A stretch of DNA of 64,000 nt from Frankiales bacterium (GTDB lineage: Bacteria > Actinomycetota > Actinomycetes > JAFAQI01), in contig JAICXQ010000004.1 of NCBI GenBank assembly GCA_025980325.1, forward strand, positions 1-64,000, given 5' to 3'. The notes beneath the pieces were generated by a model. That model was not told the origin of the DNA. It saw nothing but the letters and a program-made list of their open reading frames with translations, and searched no databases. Positions 1 through 8,934 of the stretch are shown in pieces. Each line of letters begins with the position of its first letter. The stretch's first letter is position 1. The position numbers were made by a program, and so were the translations under genes.

Positions 1-2
1 AG

Positions 3-689
3 TCGCTCAAGGCGCGCGGGGAGAAGCCGGTGCCGGCCGAGCAGATGCTGCGCGACATGCGGATCAACCGCATCTTCGAAGGCTCGACCGAGATCATGCA
101 CTTGCTGATCGCGCGCGAAGCCGTCGACCAGCACCTCGCCGTCGCCGGCGACATCATCGAGCCCGACGTCGCGATGGGCGAGAAGGCGAAGCTCGCGTTG
201 AAGGCCAGCGGCTTCTACGCGAAGTGGCTGCCGAAACTCGCCGCCGGTCAGGGCACCAACCCGACGTCGTACAACGAGTTCGGCGACCTGGCCGAGCACC
301 TGCGCTTCGCCGAGCGCAACTGCCGCAAGCTCGCGCGCTCGACGTTCTACGGCATGAGCCGTTGGCAGGCAAAGCTGGAGAAGAAGCAGACCTTCCTCGG
401 GCGCATCGTCGACATCGGCGCCGAGCTGTACGCGATCGCGTCGGCGTGTGTCTATGCGCAGACCAAGCGGACGGAGGACCCCGCGAACGCCGCGCAGTAC
501 GTCGAGCTGGCCGAGTTGTTCTGCACACAAGCGCGCCGGCGGGTCGACCGGTTGTTCCACGACCTGTGGTTCAACGACGACGCCGAGACCTACGACGCCG
601 CGATGAAGGTGCTCGACGGCCGCTACACGTTCTTCGAGGCCGACATCATCGACCCGGCAGGCGAGGGGCCTTTACTGTCCTCGTCGTAA
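3..689 (+). CDS. Acyl-CoA dehydrogenase, C-terminal part (5' end outside window)
   Basis: The reading frame is open from the first bases, so the true start lies upstream. The visible 228 residues begin in the C-terminal helical domain: MRINRIFEGSTEIM near residues 19-32 is the classic C-terminal motif of flavin-dependent acyl-CoA dehydrogenases, which oxidise acyl-CoA at the alpha-beta bond in fatty-acid degradation. After it comes a long helical extension of about 190 residues, as in the large actinobacterial FadE-type enzymes. The catalytic base and most of the FAD site are outside the window, so substrate range cannot be judged. The stop is followed by a 36-bp gap to the next gene. Confidence 0.9.
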   Translation, partial: SLKARGEKPVPAEQMLRDMRINRIFEGSTEIMHLLIAREAVDQHLAVAGDIIEPDVAMGEKAKLALKASGFYAKWLPKLAAGQGTNPTSYNEFGDLAEHLRFAERNCRKLARSTFYGMSRWQAKLEKKQTFLGRIVDIGAELYAIASACVYAQTKRTEDPANAAQYVELAELFCTQARRRVDRLFHDLWFNDDAETYDAAMKVLDGRYTFFEADIIDPAGEGPLLSSS

Positions 690-725
690 GTCAAGCGGGC
701 CAAATCGGGGGCCGACACATCACTA

Positions 726-1544
726 GTGACGATGACGATCCTGCCCGAGTCCTCGCCCGCCGCCACCGGGCGAGCGCGCGGCCCGATTCCGCCGGTCGTC
801 GTGGCCGCCCTCGTGCTCGCGCTCGCCGCCGCCGGCGGTGGCGCGTGGTACCTGCTGCGCGGCTCGGCACCGGCAAAGCCGGTGTCGCACACGAAGTACG
901 TACAGCCTGGGCAGCTCCGGCCGGCCACCGCCGCTCAGTGGCTGGCGGCCGCCGGGCGCGCGGCGGCGGCCGCGACGAGCGTGCACATCACGGACGTCGA
1001 CCGGATGGCGCACGGGACGGTGACGTTCAACGACGACGACGGCCGAACCACCGGCCGGCAGATCATCACGCCCGGTCCGGGGATGCGGGCCGAAGTCCGG
1101 GTGATCGGCACGTCGACCTACTTCACCGGCAACGCGGCGACGCTCACGACGTTCTTCGGGTTCCGTGCCGATCAGGCGGCCCGGCTGCGCGGGCGTTGGC
1201 TGGTCCTGCGGCCGGGCGATCCGCAGTACGACACGGTCACCGAGGGCGTGACGCTCTCGTCGGCGATCAAGGAACTCAGGATGCCGACGCCGATGACTTT
1301 GCTTCCGGAGCAACGCGTCGGCGGTGTCGAAGCAGTCGGTATTCGCGGCACCGGCCGGGTGACCGGCGCGCCCGGACCGGTCACCGTGACGCTATGGATC
1401 GACGACACGACCATGCGCCCGGTTCGTTACGAGGCGCGGTCGGGCAACATCTCGGAGACGACGACGCTGACGAAATGGAACGTGCCGTTCACGGTCGTGG
1501 CGCCGGCCGATGCGCTATCTGCGGTCGCCGGCACGAAGGCCTGA
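726..1544 (+). CDS. Membrane-anchored LppX/LprG-like hypothetical protein
   Basis: A 272-residue protein with a short cytoplasmic N-terminus, one hydrophobic segment (about residues 21-45) and a large extracytoplasmic domain. The domain is beta-rich, with features such as TVTLWIDDTTMRPVRYE near its end, which recalls the LppX/LprAFG lipoprotein fold of actinobacteria. There is no lipobox cysteine, so it would be an anchored rather than lipidated form. The start is GTG at 726; an ATG at 732 is equally possible. It converges on the GNAT gene with only 4 bp between the stops. Function is unknown; the fold assignment is an inference from pattern. Confidence 0.7.
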   Translation: MTMTILPESSPAATGRARGPIPPVVVAALVLALAAAGGGAWYLLRGSAPAKPVSHTKYVQPGQLRPATAAQWLAAAGRAAAAATSVHITDVDRMAHGTVTFNDDDGRTTGRQIITPGPGMRAEVRVIGTSTYFTGNAATLTTFFGFRADQAARLRGRWLVLRPGDPQYDTVTEGVTLSSAIKELRMPTPMTLLPEQRVGGVEAVGIRGTGRVTGAPGPVTVTLWIDDTTMRPVRYEARSGNISETTTLTKWNVPFTVVAPADALSAVAGTKA

Positions 1545-1548
1545 CGGA

Positions 1549-2499
1549 TCAGCCCGTGCCGGCGGCGAGCGGCGGCAACTCGTAGAGCACCCATTCGTGG
1601 TCGGGGTGCATGCCGACGGATTCGTAGAGCCGGACCGCACCGGTCGGGTTCGCCGCGTCGACTCCGAGCGTCGCCTTGCGCAGCCCGCGCGCGGCGAATT
1701 CGGCGAACGCGATCCGGAGCAAGGTCGACCCGATGCCGCGACCGCGGACCTCGCGCAACGTGCCGAGTGTGCCGACGTGACCGGTCCACTCCTGCTCGTC
1801 GTCGGGGAGCCGCCACCCAAGCAACGCGGCGACCGCGACGCCGTCGATCTCGGCGAGCCACCACAGGCTGAGGTCGAGGTTCGAACGGCGGCGAAGCGAC
1901 GTCAGCCAATGCTCGTACGTGCGGGTGCCGTCGTGGCCGAAGTGATCCTGGAACGACGTGTCGACCACCCGGAAGACCTCGCGCAGATCGGTGTCGTCGT
2001 CGCGCACCGTCCGTACCCGCACGCCCGCACGTTGCGCCGGCGCCGCAGCGTGACTCTCGTCGAGATCGATGCGCATCCGCCAGAAGTGGCGGATCACGGT
2101 CGCGCCGTGACCTTCGACCCACGCGCGTGCGCGATCGGCCGACGCGTTCGCGAAGACGTGCAACGGCCGGTCCGGATCGGCCGCCGCGGCAGCGGAACGG
2201 ATCGCCGCGAGCAGCGGATCGCCGATCGCCTTGTCAAGACCGGGCCGCACCCGTACGTCGGCTTCGAACCCGATGTGGCCGCTCGGCTCCGTCTCCAGCC
2301 ACGCCGCGGCCACCAGCCCCTGCTCGTCGAAGATGCCGTACGACCTGTACTCGTCCACGCCGTCGCGAATCCACGAGACGACCTCGTGATCCGGATGGCC
2401 GGTCTCGGCGATCTCGCACAGCGTGTTGAGCTCGATCAGCGCGTCGACGTCGTCGGCGGTCAACGGCCGAAGCGTGCTCGTCTCCAACTCGGCGGCCAC
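1549..2499 (-). CDS. GNAT acetyltransferase with two GNAT domains (mycothiol-synthase-like)
   Basis: The C-terminal domain carries the acetyl-CoA pyrophosphate-binding loop VRGRGIGSTLL followed by AANPTGAVRLYESVGM, the standard GNAT motif A/B arrangement. The N-terminal half looks like a degenerate second GNAT domain, giving the tandem layout of MshD-type and related actinobacterial enzymes of about 300 residues. Substrate is unknown. The open frame runs far upstream over bpa, so the start must be internal: I chose GTG at 2499, preceded by a purine-rich GCTGGGGG, over GTG at 2535 with little ribosome-binding signal. It is divergent from bpa. Confidence 0.8.
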   Translation of the reverse strand: MAAELETSTLRPLTADDVDALIELNTLCEIAETGHPDHEVVSWIRDGVDEYRSYGIFDEQGLVAAAWLETEPSGHIGFEADVRVRPGLDKAIGDPLLAAIRSAAAAADPDRPLHVFANASADRARAWVEGHGATVIRHFWRMRIDLDESHAAAPAQRAGVRVRTVRDDDTDLREVFRVVDTSFQDHFGHDGTRTYEHWLTSLRRRSNLDLSLWWLAEIDGVAVAALLGWRLPDDEQEWTGHVGTLGTLREVRGRGIGSTLLRIAFAEFAARGLRKATLGVDAANPTGAVRLYESVGMHPDHEWVLYELPPLAAGTG

Positions 2500-2560
2500 G
2501 GCCCCCAGCCTGACCCATCCCGCCGACAGGCGCACCTCAATTGTCGGGGACGATAGAGAC

Positions 2561-3088
2561 ATGACCGAACGATCGGACCGTCCCGGCGAAGGGCTGCGCA
2601 TCGTGACCGTCGGACCGGATGGTGCCCCGATCGCGGCCGAACCGACCGGCGACGACGACGAGTCGCCGCTGTCCGAGATGGTCGAGCAGCCGGCGAAGGT
2701 CATGCGGATCGGCACGATGATCAAGCAGTTGCTCGAGGAGGTACGCGCCGCGCCGCTCGACGAGGCCAGCCGGGTCCGGATGCGTGAGATCCACGAGAGC
2801 TCGATCAAGGAACTGGCGAGCGGCCTCGCGCCCGAACTGCGCGAAGAGCTCGAACGCATCACCTTGCCGTTCTCCGACGACTCGGTGCCGACCGACGCCG
2901 AGCTGCGGATCGCGCAGGCGCAGCTCGTCGGCTGGTTGGAAGGCCTGTTCCACGGCATCCAGACCGCGCTGTTCGCCCAGCAGATGGCGGCACGCGCGCA
3001 ACTGGAAGAGATGCGCCGCCGCGCCCTGCCGATGGGACCGGGCGACAATCCCGCACAAGGTCAGCCCCCCACCGGCCCTTATCTCTAG
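2561..3088 (+). CDS. bpa: Bacterial proteasome activator Bpa (DUF2587)
   Basis: A 175-residue mostly helical protein matching Bpa (PafE), the ATP-independent ring activator of the actinobacterial 20S proteasome (Rv3780 in M. tuberculosis). The central helices (for example HESSIKELASGLAPELREEL) form the ring. The last residues, GPYL, resemble the GQYL tail that docks into the proteasome alpha ring and opens its gate. I chose ATG at 2561 rather than the longer frame from 2423 because that extension overlaps the divergent GNAT gene and the Bpa family starts near MTERSD. Its stop shares the palindrome CTAG (3085-3088) with the stop of the convergent HAD gene. Its presence implies a proteasome elsewhere in the genome. 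Confidence 0.93.
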   Translation: MTERSDRPGEGLRIVTVGPDGAPIAAEPTGDDDESPLSEMVEQPAKVMRIGTMIKQLLEEVRAAPLDEASRVRMREIHESSIKELASGLAPELREELERITLPFSDDSVPTDAELRIAQAQLVGWLEGLFHGIQTALFAQQMAARAQLEEMRRRALPMGPGDNPAQGQPPTGPYL

Positions 3089-3891
3089 GAAGGCCGGTAA
3101 AGCCGTTCGAGGACTGCGGCGACGCCGTCGTCGTCGTTTGACGACGTCACTTCGTCGACGACCGCGAGCACTTCCTCATGCGCGTTCGCCACCGCGACGC
3201 TGTGGCCGGCCCAGGCGAGCATCGGCAGGTCGTTCGGCATGTCGCCGAAGGCGATGACGTCGGCCGCGTCGTGACCGGTGCGGGCGACGACTTCGGCCAG
3301 CGTCGTCGCTTTGCTGATCCCGGCCGCGCTGATCTCCAGCAGGCCGTCGCGGGACGAGTGCGTCATCGTCGCGGTCGCCTCGTCGACGACGGCACGAGCC
3401 TGCGCGAGCAGCTCGTCGGAGTCGAGATTTTCGTGTCGTGCCAACAGTTTTGCCAGCGGTCGCGACAGCAGCGTTTCGAGATCCGCGACCAGCGCGCCGT
3501 CGGTCGACCAACGCGGGCGGTACGCCGGCTCGTGACCGAACTCCGACTCGACCGTCTCGACCGCGAAGCCGAGACCGGGGATCGCCGTACGGAGCGACTC
3601 GACCAACGCGCGGGCGACATCGACACCGAGCGGATGCGCTTCGACGATCGTCTCGGTGCGCAGGTCGTAGACGAGCGCACCGTTCGCGCATACCGCGAGC
3701 CCGTGGTGACCGGTCTGTGCCGCGACGTCGTGCATCCATCGCGGCGGCCTACCGGTGACGACGACGACCGCCGCACCGGCGCCCGATGCCAGCCCCAACG
3801 CATCCCGCGTACGCGAGGAAATCGTGCCGTCCGACCGCACGATCGTGCCGTCCAGATCGGTCGCCACCACCGCCGGCACGAGTGCGGTCAT
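3085..3891 (-). CDS. Cof-type HAD hydrolase
   Basis: A 268-residue HAD-superfamily phosphatase. Motif I is DLDGTI at residues 11-16 (nucleophile and acid/base aspartates), motif II is the threonine in VVVTGRP, and motif IV is [10 protein letters not shown] near residues 215-224. The length and the C2-type cap fit the Cof/YidA group, which dephosphorylates sugar phosphates and other small metabolites; the substrate cannot be deduced. ATG at 3891 overlaps the serS stop by four bases (ATGA), so it is translationally coupled to serS. The open frame continues upstream only as a shadow of serS. Its stop overlaps the bpa stop. Confidence 0.9.
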   Translation of the reverse strand: MTALVPAVVATDLDGTIVRSDGTISSRTRDALGLASGAGAAVVVVTGRPPRWMHDVAAQTGHHGLAVCANGALVYDLRTETIVEAHPLGVDVARALVESLRTAIPGLGFAVETVESEFGHEPAYRPRWSTDGALVADLETLLSRPLAKLLARHENLDSDELLAQARAVVDEATATMTHSSRDGLLEISAAGISKATTLAEVVARTGHDAADVIAFGDMPNDLPMLAWAGHSVAVANAHEEVLAVVDEVTSSNDDDGVAAVLERLYRPS

Positions 3892-5150
3892 GAGACCGGT
3901 TCGAGCACCTCGCGGCCCAGGTGCGGCCGCAACGCCGGCGGCACCCGCACCGATCCGTCGGCCTGCTGGTGCACTTCGAGCAGGCACGCGATCGTGCGCG
4001 CGATCGCACACAGCGTCCCGTTCAGCGTCGCGACCGGAGCCGGCCCGTCCGCGCTGCGATAGCGAACGCCGAGGCGGCGCGACTGGAACGTCGTGCAGTT
4101 CGACGTAGAGGTCAGTTCCCGGTAGCGAGCCTGCGACGGGAACCACGCCTCGCAGTCGAACTTGCGCGCCGCGCTCGATCCCAGATCACCGGCCGCGATG
4201 TCGAGCACCTGAAACGGCAGCTCCAACGCGGTGAGGAACTGCTTCTCCCAGTCGAGCAGCCGGCGATGCTCCGCCGCCGCGTCTTCCGGCGGGCAGAACG
4301 AGAACATCTCGACCTTGTCGAACCAGTGCACGCGCACGATCCCGCGGGTGTCCTGGCCGTACGACCCGGCTTCGCGCCGGAAGCACGACGAGAACCCGGC
4401 GTAGCGCAACGGCAACGCGGCACCGTCGAGGATCTCGTCCATGTGCATCGCGGCCAGCGCGACCTCGCTGGTGCCGACGAGATACAGGTCGTCGGACTCG
4501 ACCCGGTAGACCTCGGCCGCATGCGCGCCGAGGAAACCGGTGCCCTCCATCGCCTCCGGCCGCACCAGCGACGGCGCGATCACCGGCACGAAACCGGCGG
4601 CGGTCGCCTGCGCCATCGCGAGGTTCACCAGCGCGAGCTCGAGCAGGGCGCCGACACCGGTCAGGAAGTAGAAGCGCGCGCCACTGACCTTCGCCCCGCG
4701 TTCGAGGTCGATCGCGCCGAGCCGCTGCCCGATCTCGACGTGGTCGCGAACATCGAAGTCGTACGCCGGCACAGTGCCGACCGTTTCGAGGACGACGGAA
4801 TCGGCCTCGCCGCCTTCCGGCACCTCCGGCTCGACGAGATTCGCCAGCCCGTACGTCGCCTCCCGCAACGCCGCGTCCGCGGCCGACTGCTCCTCCTCCG
4901 CGGCCCGGACCGAGTCCTTGAGCGCCTTCGCCTTCTCGATCAACGCCGGACGATCCGCCGCCGGCGCAGTCTGGATCGCCTTGCTCGCGACGTTGGACTC
5001 GGCGCGCAACGTGTCGGCGGCCGTCACCGCCGCGCGCCGCCGTTCGTCCGCAGCCAGTACGACGTCGACCAGCGCGGGATCGGCGCCGCGGACGCGCTGG
5101 CTGCGCCGGAAGGCGTCCGGGTCGGCGCGCAGCGCCCGCAGGTCGATCAC
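3888..5150 (-). CDS. serS: Seryl-tRNA synthetase
   Basis: A class II aminoacyl-tRNA synthetase of 420 residues, normal for the family. It starts [14 protein letters not shown] (GTG), typical of SerRS. An N-terminal coiled-coil arm (about residues 30-105) would bind the long variable arm of tRNA-Ser. The catalytic domain has motif 2 as [14 protein letters not shown] and motif 3 near [12 protein letters not shown]. It charges tRNA-Ser with serine in the cytoplasm. It is followed by the coupled HAD gene. Upstream is a 138-bp gap before the divergent secreted-peptide gene. Confidence 0.97.
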   Translation of the reverse strand: MIDLRALRADPDAFRRSQRVRGADPALVDVVLAADERRRAAVTAADTLRAESNVASKAIQTAPAADRPALIEKAKALKDSVRAAEEEQSAADAALREATYGLANLVEPEVPEGGEADSVVLETVGTVPAYDFDVRDHVEIGQRLGAIDLERGAKVSGARFYFLTGVGALLELALVNLAMAQATAAGFVPVIAPSLVRPEAMEGTGFLGAHAAEVYRVESDDLYLVGTSEVALAAMHMDEILDGAALPLRYAGFSSCFRREAGSYGQDTRGIVRVHWFDKVEMFSFCPPEDAAAEHRRLLDWEKQFLTALELPFQVLDIAAGDLGSSAARKFDCEAWFPSQARYRELTSTSNCTTFQSRRLGVRYRSADGPAPVATLNGTLCAIARTIACLLEVHQQADGSVRVPPALRPHLGREVLEPVS

Positions 5151-5288
5151 GCCCCGAGGCTATCTGTGCAGACAGCGGGTTCGCTGTCGCGAATCTTTGC
5201 CGAACCCGCGCGCGAGGTTCACCACGGTGCGCCGTTGTCGGGTCAGTACGAACGGGTCGTACGTCCCCCACGAAGGGAGCACCACCAC

Positions 5289-5438
5289 ATGAAGCGGATC
5301 GCCGCTGTACTCACCCTCGCCGGCGCGCTCGTCGGCTTCGTTGCCCCGGCCGCGTTCGCCGACGGCAGCGCCTGCGTTCACCTGTACGTCAACGTGAACG
5401 GCACCGAGCAGACCGTCGACCAGTGCACCCCGGTCTGA
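5289..5438 (+). CDS. Small secreted peptide (49 aa)
   Basis: ATG at 5289 is preceded by GAAGGGAG at a suitable distance. The product has a clear signal peptide (MKRIAAVLTLAGALVGFVAP, cleavage near AFA-DG) and would release a mature peptide of about 25 residues with two cysteines (SACVHLYV and DQCTPV), probably one disulfide. A strong terminator follows at once, so it is a stand-alone transcription unit. I recognise no family. It resembles a number of tiny secreted actinobacterial proteins of unknown role. Confidence 0.75.
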   Translation: MKRIAAVLTLAGALVGFVAPAAFADGSACVHLYVNVNGTEQTVDQCTPV

Positions 5439-5456
5439 CCGACTGACCCAGCTTTC

Positions 5457-5491
5457 GAGACCCCCGCAACCGTCGTCGGTGCGGGGGTCTC
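5457..5491. terminator. Strong bidirectional hairpin terminator
   Basis: Twelve-base perfect arms GAGACCCCCGCA (5457-5468) and TGCGGGGGTCTC (5480-5491); the loop itself can close three further pairs (CCG/CGG). It lies between the small secreted peptide gene (+) and pheA (-), which converge on it, so it can serve both. There is no long T-run, as is common in high-GC actinobacteria. Confidence 0.85.
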
Positions 5492-5507
5492 GTTCGTCAG
5501 CACCCGA

Positions 5508-6446
5508 TCAGGTGGCCGGGCCGCGGCGCAGCGCCTCGACCCAGGCATGCGCGTCGGTGAAGTCGACGTCCGCCGTGCCCGGTCGTTCGCTCGCCGCGAC
5601 TCCGTCCGCGCGCGGGTAGGAGCCGAGGAACCGTACGTCCGCGCACTCGCGCCGCAGCGCGGCCAGGGTCTCCGCGACCCGGGCGTTGGCGATGTGGCCT
5701 TCGGCGTCGATGGAGAAGTAATAGCGACCGAGGCCGACGCCGGTCGGGCGCGACTCGATCCGGGTCAGGTTGACTCCGCGGACGGCGAACTCGGTCAGCA
5801 GTTCGAGCAGCGCGCCCGGATGGTCGTCGCGGATGAACGCGATCACCGTCGTGCGATCGGCCGGGCTCGGCGGCGGCGGCGCGGCCGGCCGGCGCACCAA
5901 CACGAACCGGGTCACCGCACCGGCGTTGTCGGCGATGTTGTCCGCCAGCGCGCTCAGCCGGTAATGCTCGCCCGCGATCGGCGCGGCCACCGCCGCGTCG
6001 TACTCGCCCGCGGCGACCGCCCGCGCGCCGTCCGCCGTGCTCGGCGCCGGGACGAACCGCGCCGACGGAAGATGCGTCCGCAACCAGCCGCGCACCTGCG
6101 CCTCGGCGTGCGGCATCGTCGTGACGGTCGTGACGTCGCCGAGCGCGGTACCCGGCCGCGCGAGCAACGTGAACGTGACCGGCAGCAGCACCTCGCGGGC
6201 GATGTGCAGCGGATCACCGGTCGCGAGCCCGTCGAGGGTCTCGGCGACCGAGCCCTCGACGGAGTTCTCCAGCGGTACGACGGCGCCGGCCGCCTCGCCG
6301 GCGCGGACCGCGTCGAGCGCGTCCGACACGGACACACACGGCAGGTGCTCGACGCCGTCCGCGGCCGGGATCGTCCGTAGCGCGGCCTCGCAGAACGTGC
6401 CCCGCGGGCCGAGGTACGCGTAGCGCCCCGGCGGCAGCCCAGGCAC
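5508..6446 (-). CDS. pheA: Prephenate dehydratase
   Basis: A 312-residue monofunctional prephenate dehydratase, which converts prephenate to phenylpyruvate in phenylalanine synthesis. The catalytic domain starts at YLGPRGTFCEAAL (residues 11-23), has the ENSVEGSV segment and ends with the catalytic TRF motif in AVTRFVLV. A C-terminal ACT domain (about residues 200-278) carries ESRPTG, the ESRP motif that binds phenylalanine for feedback control. It starts with ATG and ends two bases after... the terminator side at 5508, while its 5' end lies just downstream of the DUF4446 gene with a 2-bp gap, suggesting one transcript. Confidence 0.96.
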   Translation of the reverse strand: MPGLPPGRYAYLGPRGTFCEAALRTIPAADGVEHLPCVSVSDALDAVRAGEAAGAVVPLENSVEGSVAETLDGLATGDPLHIAREVLLPVTFTLLARPGTALGDVTTVTTMPHAEAQVRGWLRTHLPSARFVPAPSTADGARAVAAGEYDAAVAAPIAGEHYRLSALADNIADNAGAVTRFVLVRRPAAPPPPSPADRTTVIAFIRDDHPGALLELLTEFAVRGVNLTRIESRPTGVGLGRYYFSIDAEGHIANARVAETLAALRRECADVRFLGSYPRADGVAASERPGTADVDFTDAHAWVEALRRGPAT

Positions 6447-6448
6447 CG

Positions 6449-6952
6449 TCAGCGCCTGGGTGAAGGCCCGCGCATCGCGAGCTCGATCGATTGTTCCTCC
6501 TCCGGCGACAGCGACTGTTCGCTGCGACCGGCCTTCACACCCTTCGCGTACGTCCGCGCCTCACTGCGGCCGTGGATCGAGGTGATCACGAGCCCGTCGC
6601 CGGCGTCGTCGAGCAGCGCGGCGGTGAACGACAGCCGGCCACCCATCTCGCCGAAGGCGTCGTACCGCACGACCGAGACGTGCCGCAACGCGTCGGCGAG
6701 TTCCGCCCGCGTCGCCGCGACGTCGTTGCGCGCCGCGGCGACCTCCGAGCGCAACGCCGCGGTCTCGCGCTGTTGCGCGCCGAGCGCGTCGAGGACACTG
6801 TGCGGCCCGTCACCGCTGTCGAGTACGGCGAAGCCGCGCCGCAGCCGACCCACGCGAACGTGCGCCGTCAGCGCGAGCAACAGCGCCACGAAGGCGCCGC
6901 CGGCCGCCGCCAGCGCGACCACGTCGACGGTCCTGGCTGGCAGCGGTAACAC
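6449..6952 (-). CDS. DUF4446 family membrane protein
   Basis: A 167-residue protein with one N-terminal membrane helix (about residues 8-25), a coiled-coil-like middle rich in Ala/Arg/Glu, and a conserved C-terminal domain with VVRYDAFGEMGGRLSF and TSIHGRSEARTYAKGV, which are diagnostic of DUF4446. Function is unknown. The open frame extends over larB, so the start is internal: GTG at 6952 places the helix at the N-terminus. Ribosome-binding signal is weak. It sits 2 bp upstream of pheA and is divergent from larB. Confidence 0.85.
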   Translation of the reverse strand: MLPLPARTVDVVALAAAGGAFVALLLALTAHVRVGRLRRGFAVLDSGDGPHSVLDALGAQQRETAALRSEVAAARNDVAATRAELADALRHVSVVRYDAFGEMGGRLSFTAALLDDAGDGLVITSIHGRSEARTYAKGVKAGRSEQSLSPEEEQSIELAMRGPSPRR

Positions 6953-6991
6953 GGTGCGCCAGCGTAATGGAGGTCGAACTAGTGTCGTCGC

Positions 6992-7756
6992 GTGGACGCC
7001 GAGGAGCTGCGCACGCTGCTCGAGTCGGTCGCGGCCGGCGACACCGGCGTCGAGGCAGCCGCCGCGACACTCTCCGCCGGCCCGCTCGCGGGCTACGCCG
7101 ACCTCGGTTTCGCCCGCCTCGACGCGCACCGCGGTGTCCGCACCGGCGACCCCGAAGTGGTGTACGCGGCCGGCAAGACGTCCGAGCAGGTCGTCGCCTT
7201 GCTCGGCGCGCTCGCGGCCCAGCCCGGTGACCGGCCGGCGCTCGCGACCAGGCTCACCGAGGGCATGCTCGCCCCGGTCGCCGTCGCGTTCCCGGACGCA
7301 ACCGTCGATGCCGTCGCGCGCTGCGTCGCGGTCGGCGCACTGCCGGTGCCGCGCGGCGACGTCGTCGTCGTATCGGCCGGCACCAGCGACGAACCGGTCG
7401 CGGCCGAGGCGGCGTTCGTCGCGCGGGCGTTCGGCGCGCAGGTGCAACGGGTGTGCGACGTCGGCGTCGCCGGCATCCATCGGTTGCTCGCCGAACGCGA
7501 CGCGCTCGCCGAGGCCGACTGCCTCGTCGTCGCCGCCGGGATGGAAGGCGCGCTGCCCAGCGTCGTCGGCGGCCTGGTCGGCACCCCGCTCGTCGCGGTC
7601 CCGACCAGCGTCGGGTACGGCGCCTCGTTCGGCGGATTAGCGGCGCTGCTCGCAATGCTCAACTCCTGCGCGCCCGGCGTCACGGTCGTGAACATCGACA
7701 ACGGTTTCGGCGCAGGTGTCTTCGCGGCCCGAGTGGCCCGGCGCGCCGCCAGATGA
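6992..7756 (+). CDS. larB: LarB, nicotinic acid adenine dinucleotide carboxylase/hydrolase
   Basis: A 254-residue protein with an N-terminal helical region and a PurE-like C-terminal domain (VVVVSAGTSDEPVAAEAA, CDVGVAGIHRL, VAAGMEGALPSVVGGL, VNIDNGFGAG). In the Lar pathway LarB carboxylates the pyridine ring of NaAD and cleaves its phosphoanhydride, the first step to the nickel-pincer nucleotide cofactor of lactate racemase-type enzymes. It starts with GTG at 6992 and overlaps larC by four bases (ATGA). No larE or larA is in the window, so those must be elsewhere or supplied by another route. Confidence 0.93.
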   Translation: MDAEELRTLLESVAAGDTGVEAAAATLSAGPLAGYADLGFARLDAHRGVRTGDPEVVYAAGKTSEQVVALLGALAAQPGDRPALATRLTEGMLAPVAVAFPDATVDAVARCVAVGALPVPRGDVVVVSAGTSDEPVAAEAAFVARAFGAQVQRVCDVGVAGIHRLLAERDALAEADCLVVAAGMEGALPSVVGGLVGTPLVAVPTSVGYGASFGGLAALLAMLNSCAPGVTVVNIDNGFGAGVFAARVARRAAR

Positions 7757-8934
7757 TCGGCTGGGTCGACGCCGGCTCGGGCGTGAGCGGCGACATGTTG
7801 CTCGGCGCGCTCACCGATTTGGGCGCGCTCGATGTCGGCGCGCTGGCGCGGACGCTCGGCGTGGACGTCTCCGCCGCCGAGGGCAATCGCGGCGGGCTAC
7901 GCGGCATCTCGGTCGACGTGCGGCCGGGCGAGGATCAGCCGCACCGGCGGCTCGCCGACCTGCTCGAGCTCGTCGACCACGCCGCTGTCGAGCCGGCCGT
8001 ACGCGACCGGTCGAAGGCCGTCTTCCGCCGGCTGGCCGCGGCCGAAAGCCGGGTGCACGGGATCGAGCCGGAGACAGTGGAGTTTCACGAAGTCGGCGCG
8101 CTCGACACGATCGTCGACGTCGTCGGCGCATGTCAGGGCTTCGCCGCACTCGGCCTCGACCGGCTGGTGGTGTCGCCGATCGCGCTCGGCGGCGGCCGCA
8201 TTTCGACCGCGCACGGCGTCGTCCCGGTGCCCGGCCCGGCGGTGCTCGAACTCCTCGCAGCCGGCAACCTCGTCGGGTACGGCGGGCCGGTGGACGTCGA
8301 GTTGGCGACCCCGACCGGCGTCGCGCTACTCGCCGAGTTCGCCGGCGGCGCCGGCCCGATGCCGGCCATGGAGGTGAGCGCGACCGCGGTCGGTCTCGGC
8401 GCTCGCGAACTCGACGAGCAGCCGAACGTCTTGCGCCTCGTCGTCGGGCACGCGGTCAGCCCCCGAGCCGAGGACGACGACTGGTTGCTGCTCGAAGCGA
8501 ACGTGGACGACCTCGATCCGCGACTGTGGCCGGCGGTGCTGGCCCGGCTGCTCGACGCGGGCGCCGGCGACGCGTGGCTGACCCCGATCGTGATGAAGAA
8601 GGGCCGGGCCGCGCACACCGTCAGCGCGCTGGTCGCGCCCGACTTCGCCGACGCCGCCGCGCGGGTGCTGTTCACCGAGAGCTCGACCATCGGCATCCGG
8701 ACGACCCGGGTCGGCAAGCGCGCACTCGACCGCGAATGGGTCAGCGTCGACGTCGGCGGTCACGCGATCCGGGTGAAGCTCGCCCGGCTCGACGCGCGCA
8801 TCGTCAACGCCGTACCGGAGTACGACGACGTCGCGGCCGCGGCGGTCGCACTCGGCCGGCCGATCAAGGCGACGCTGGCCGCAGCAACCGCGGCCGCCGC
8901 GCATCTGCTCGGCGACGAGCCCGGCGAGGGCTGA
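7753..8934 (+). CDS. larC: LarC, nickel insertion protein of the pincer cofactor
   Basis: A 393-residue member of the former DUF111 family, beginning IGWVDAGSGVSGDMLLGALTD's conserved glycine-rich motif, with EFHEVGALDTIVDVVG and the C-terminal NVDDLDPRLW and TESSTIGIR segments. LarC inserts nickel into the dithio-pincer nucleotide in a CTP-dependent reaction, the last cofactor step. The start is ATG at 7753, inside the larB stop (ATGA). The stop overlaps the next gene (TGATG). The three-gene unit larB-larC-GDT1 is tightly coupled. Confidence 0.94.
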   Translation: MIGWVDAGSGVSGDMLLGALTDLGALDVGALARTLGVDVSAAEGNRGGLRGISVDVRPGEDQPHRRLADLLELVDHAAVEPAVRDRSKAVFRRLAAAESRVHGIEPETVEFHEVGALDTIVDVVGACQGFAALGLDRLVVSPIALGGGRISTAHGVVPVPGPAVLELLAAGNLVGYGGPVDVELATPTGVALLAEFAGGAGPMPAMEVSATAVGLGARELDEQPNVLRLVVGHAVSPRAEDDDWLLLEANVDDLDPRLWPAVLARLLDAGAGDAWLTPIVMKKGRAAHTVSALVAPDFADAAARVLFTESSTIGIRTTRVGKRALDREWVSVDVGGHAIRVKLARLDARIVNAVPEYDDVAAAAVALGRPIKATLAAATAAAAHLLGDEPGEG

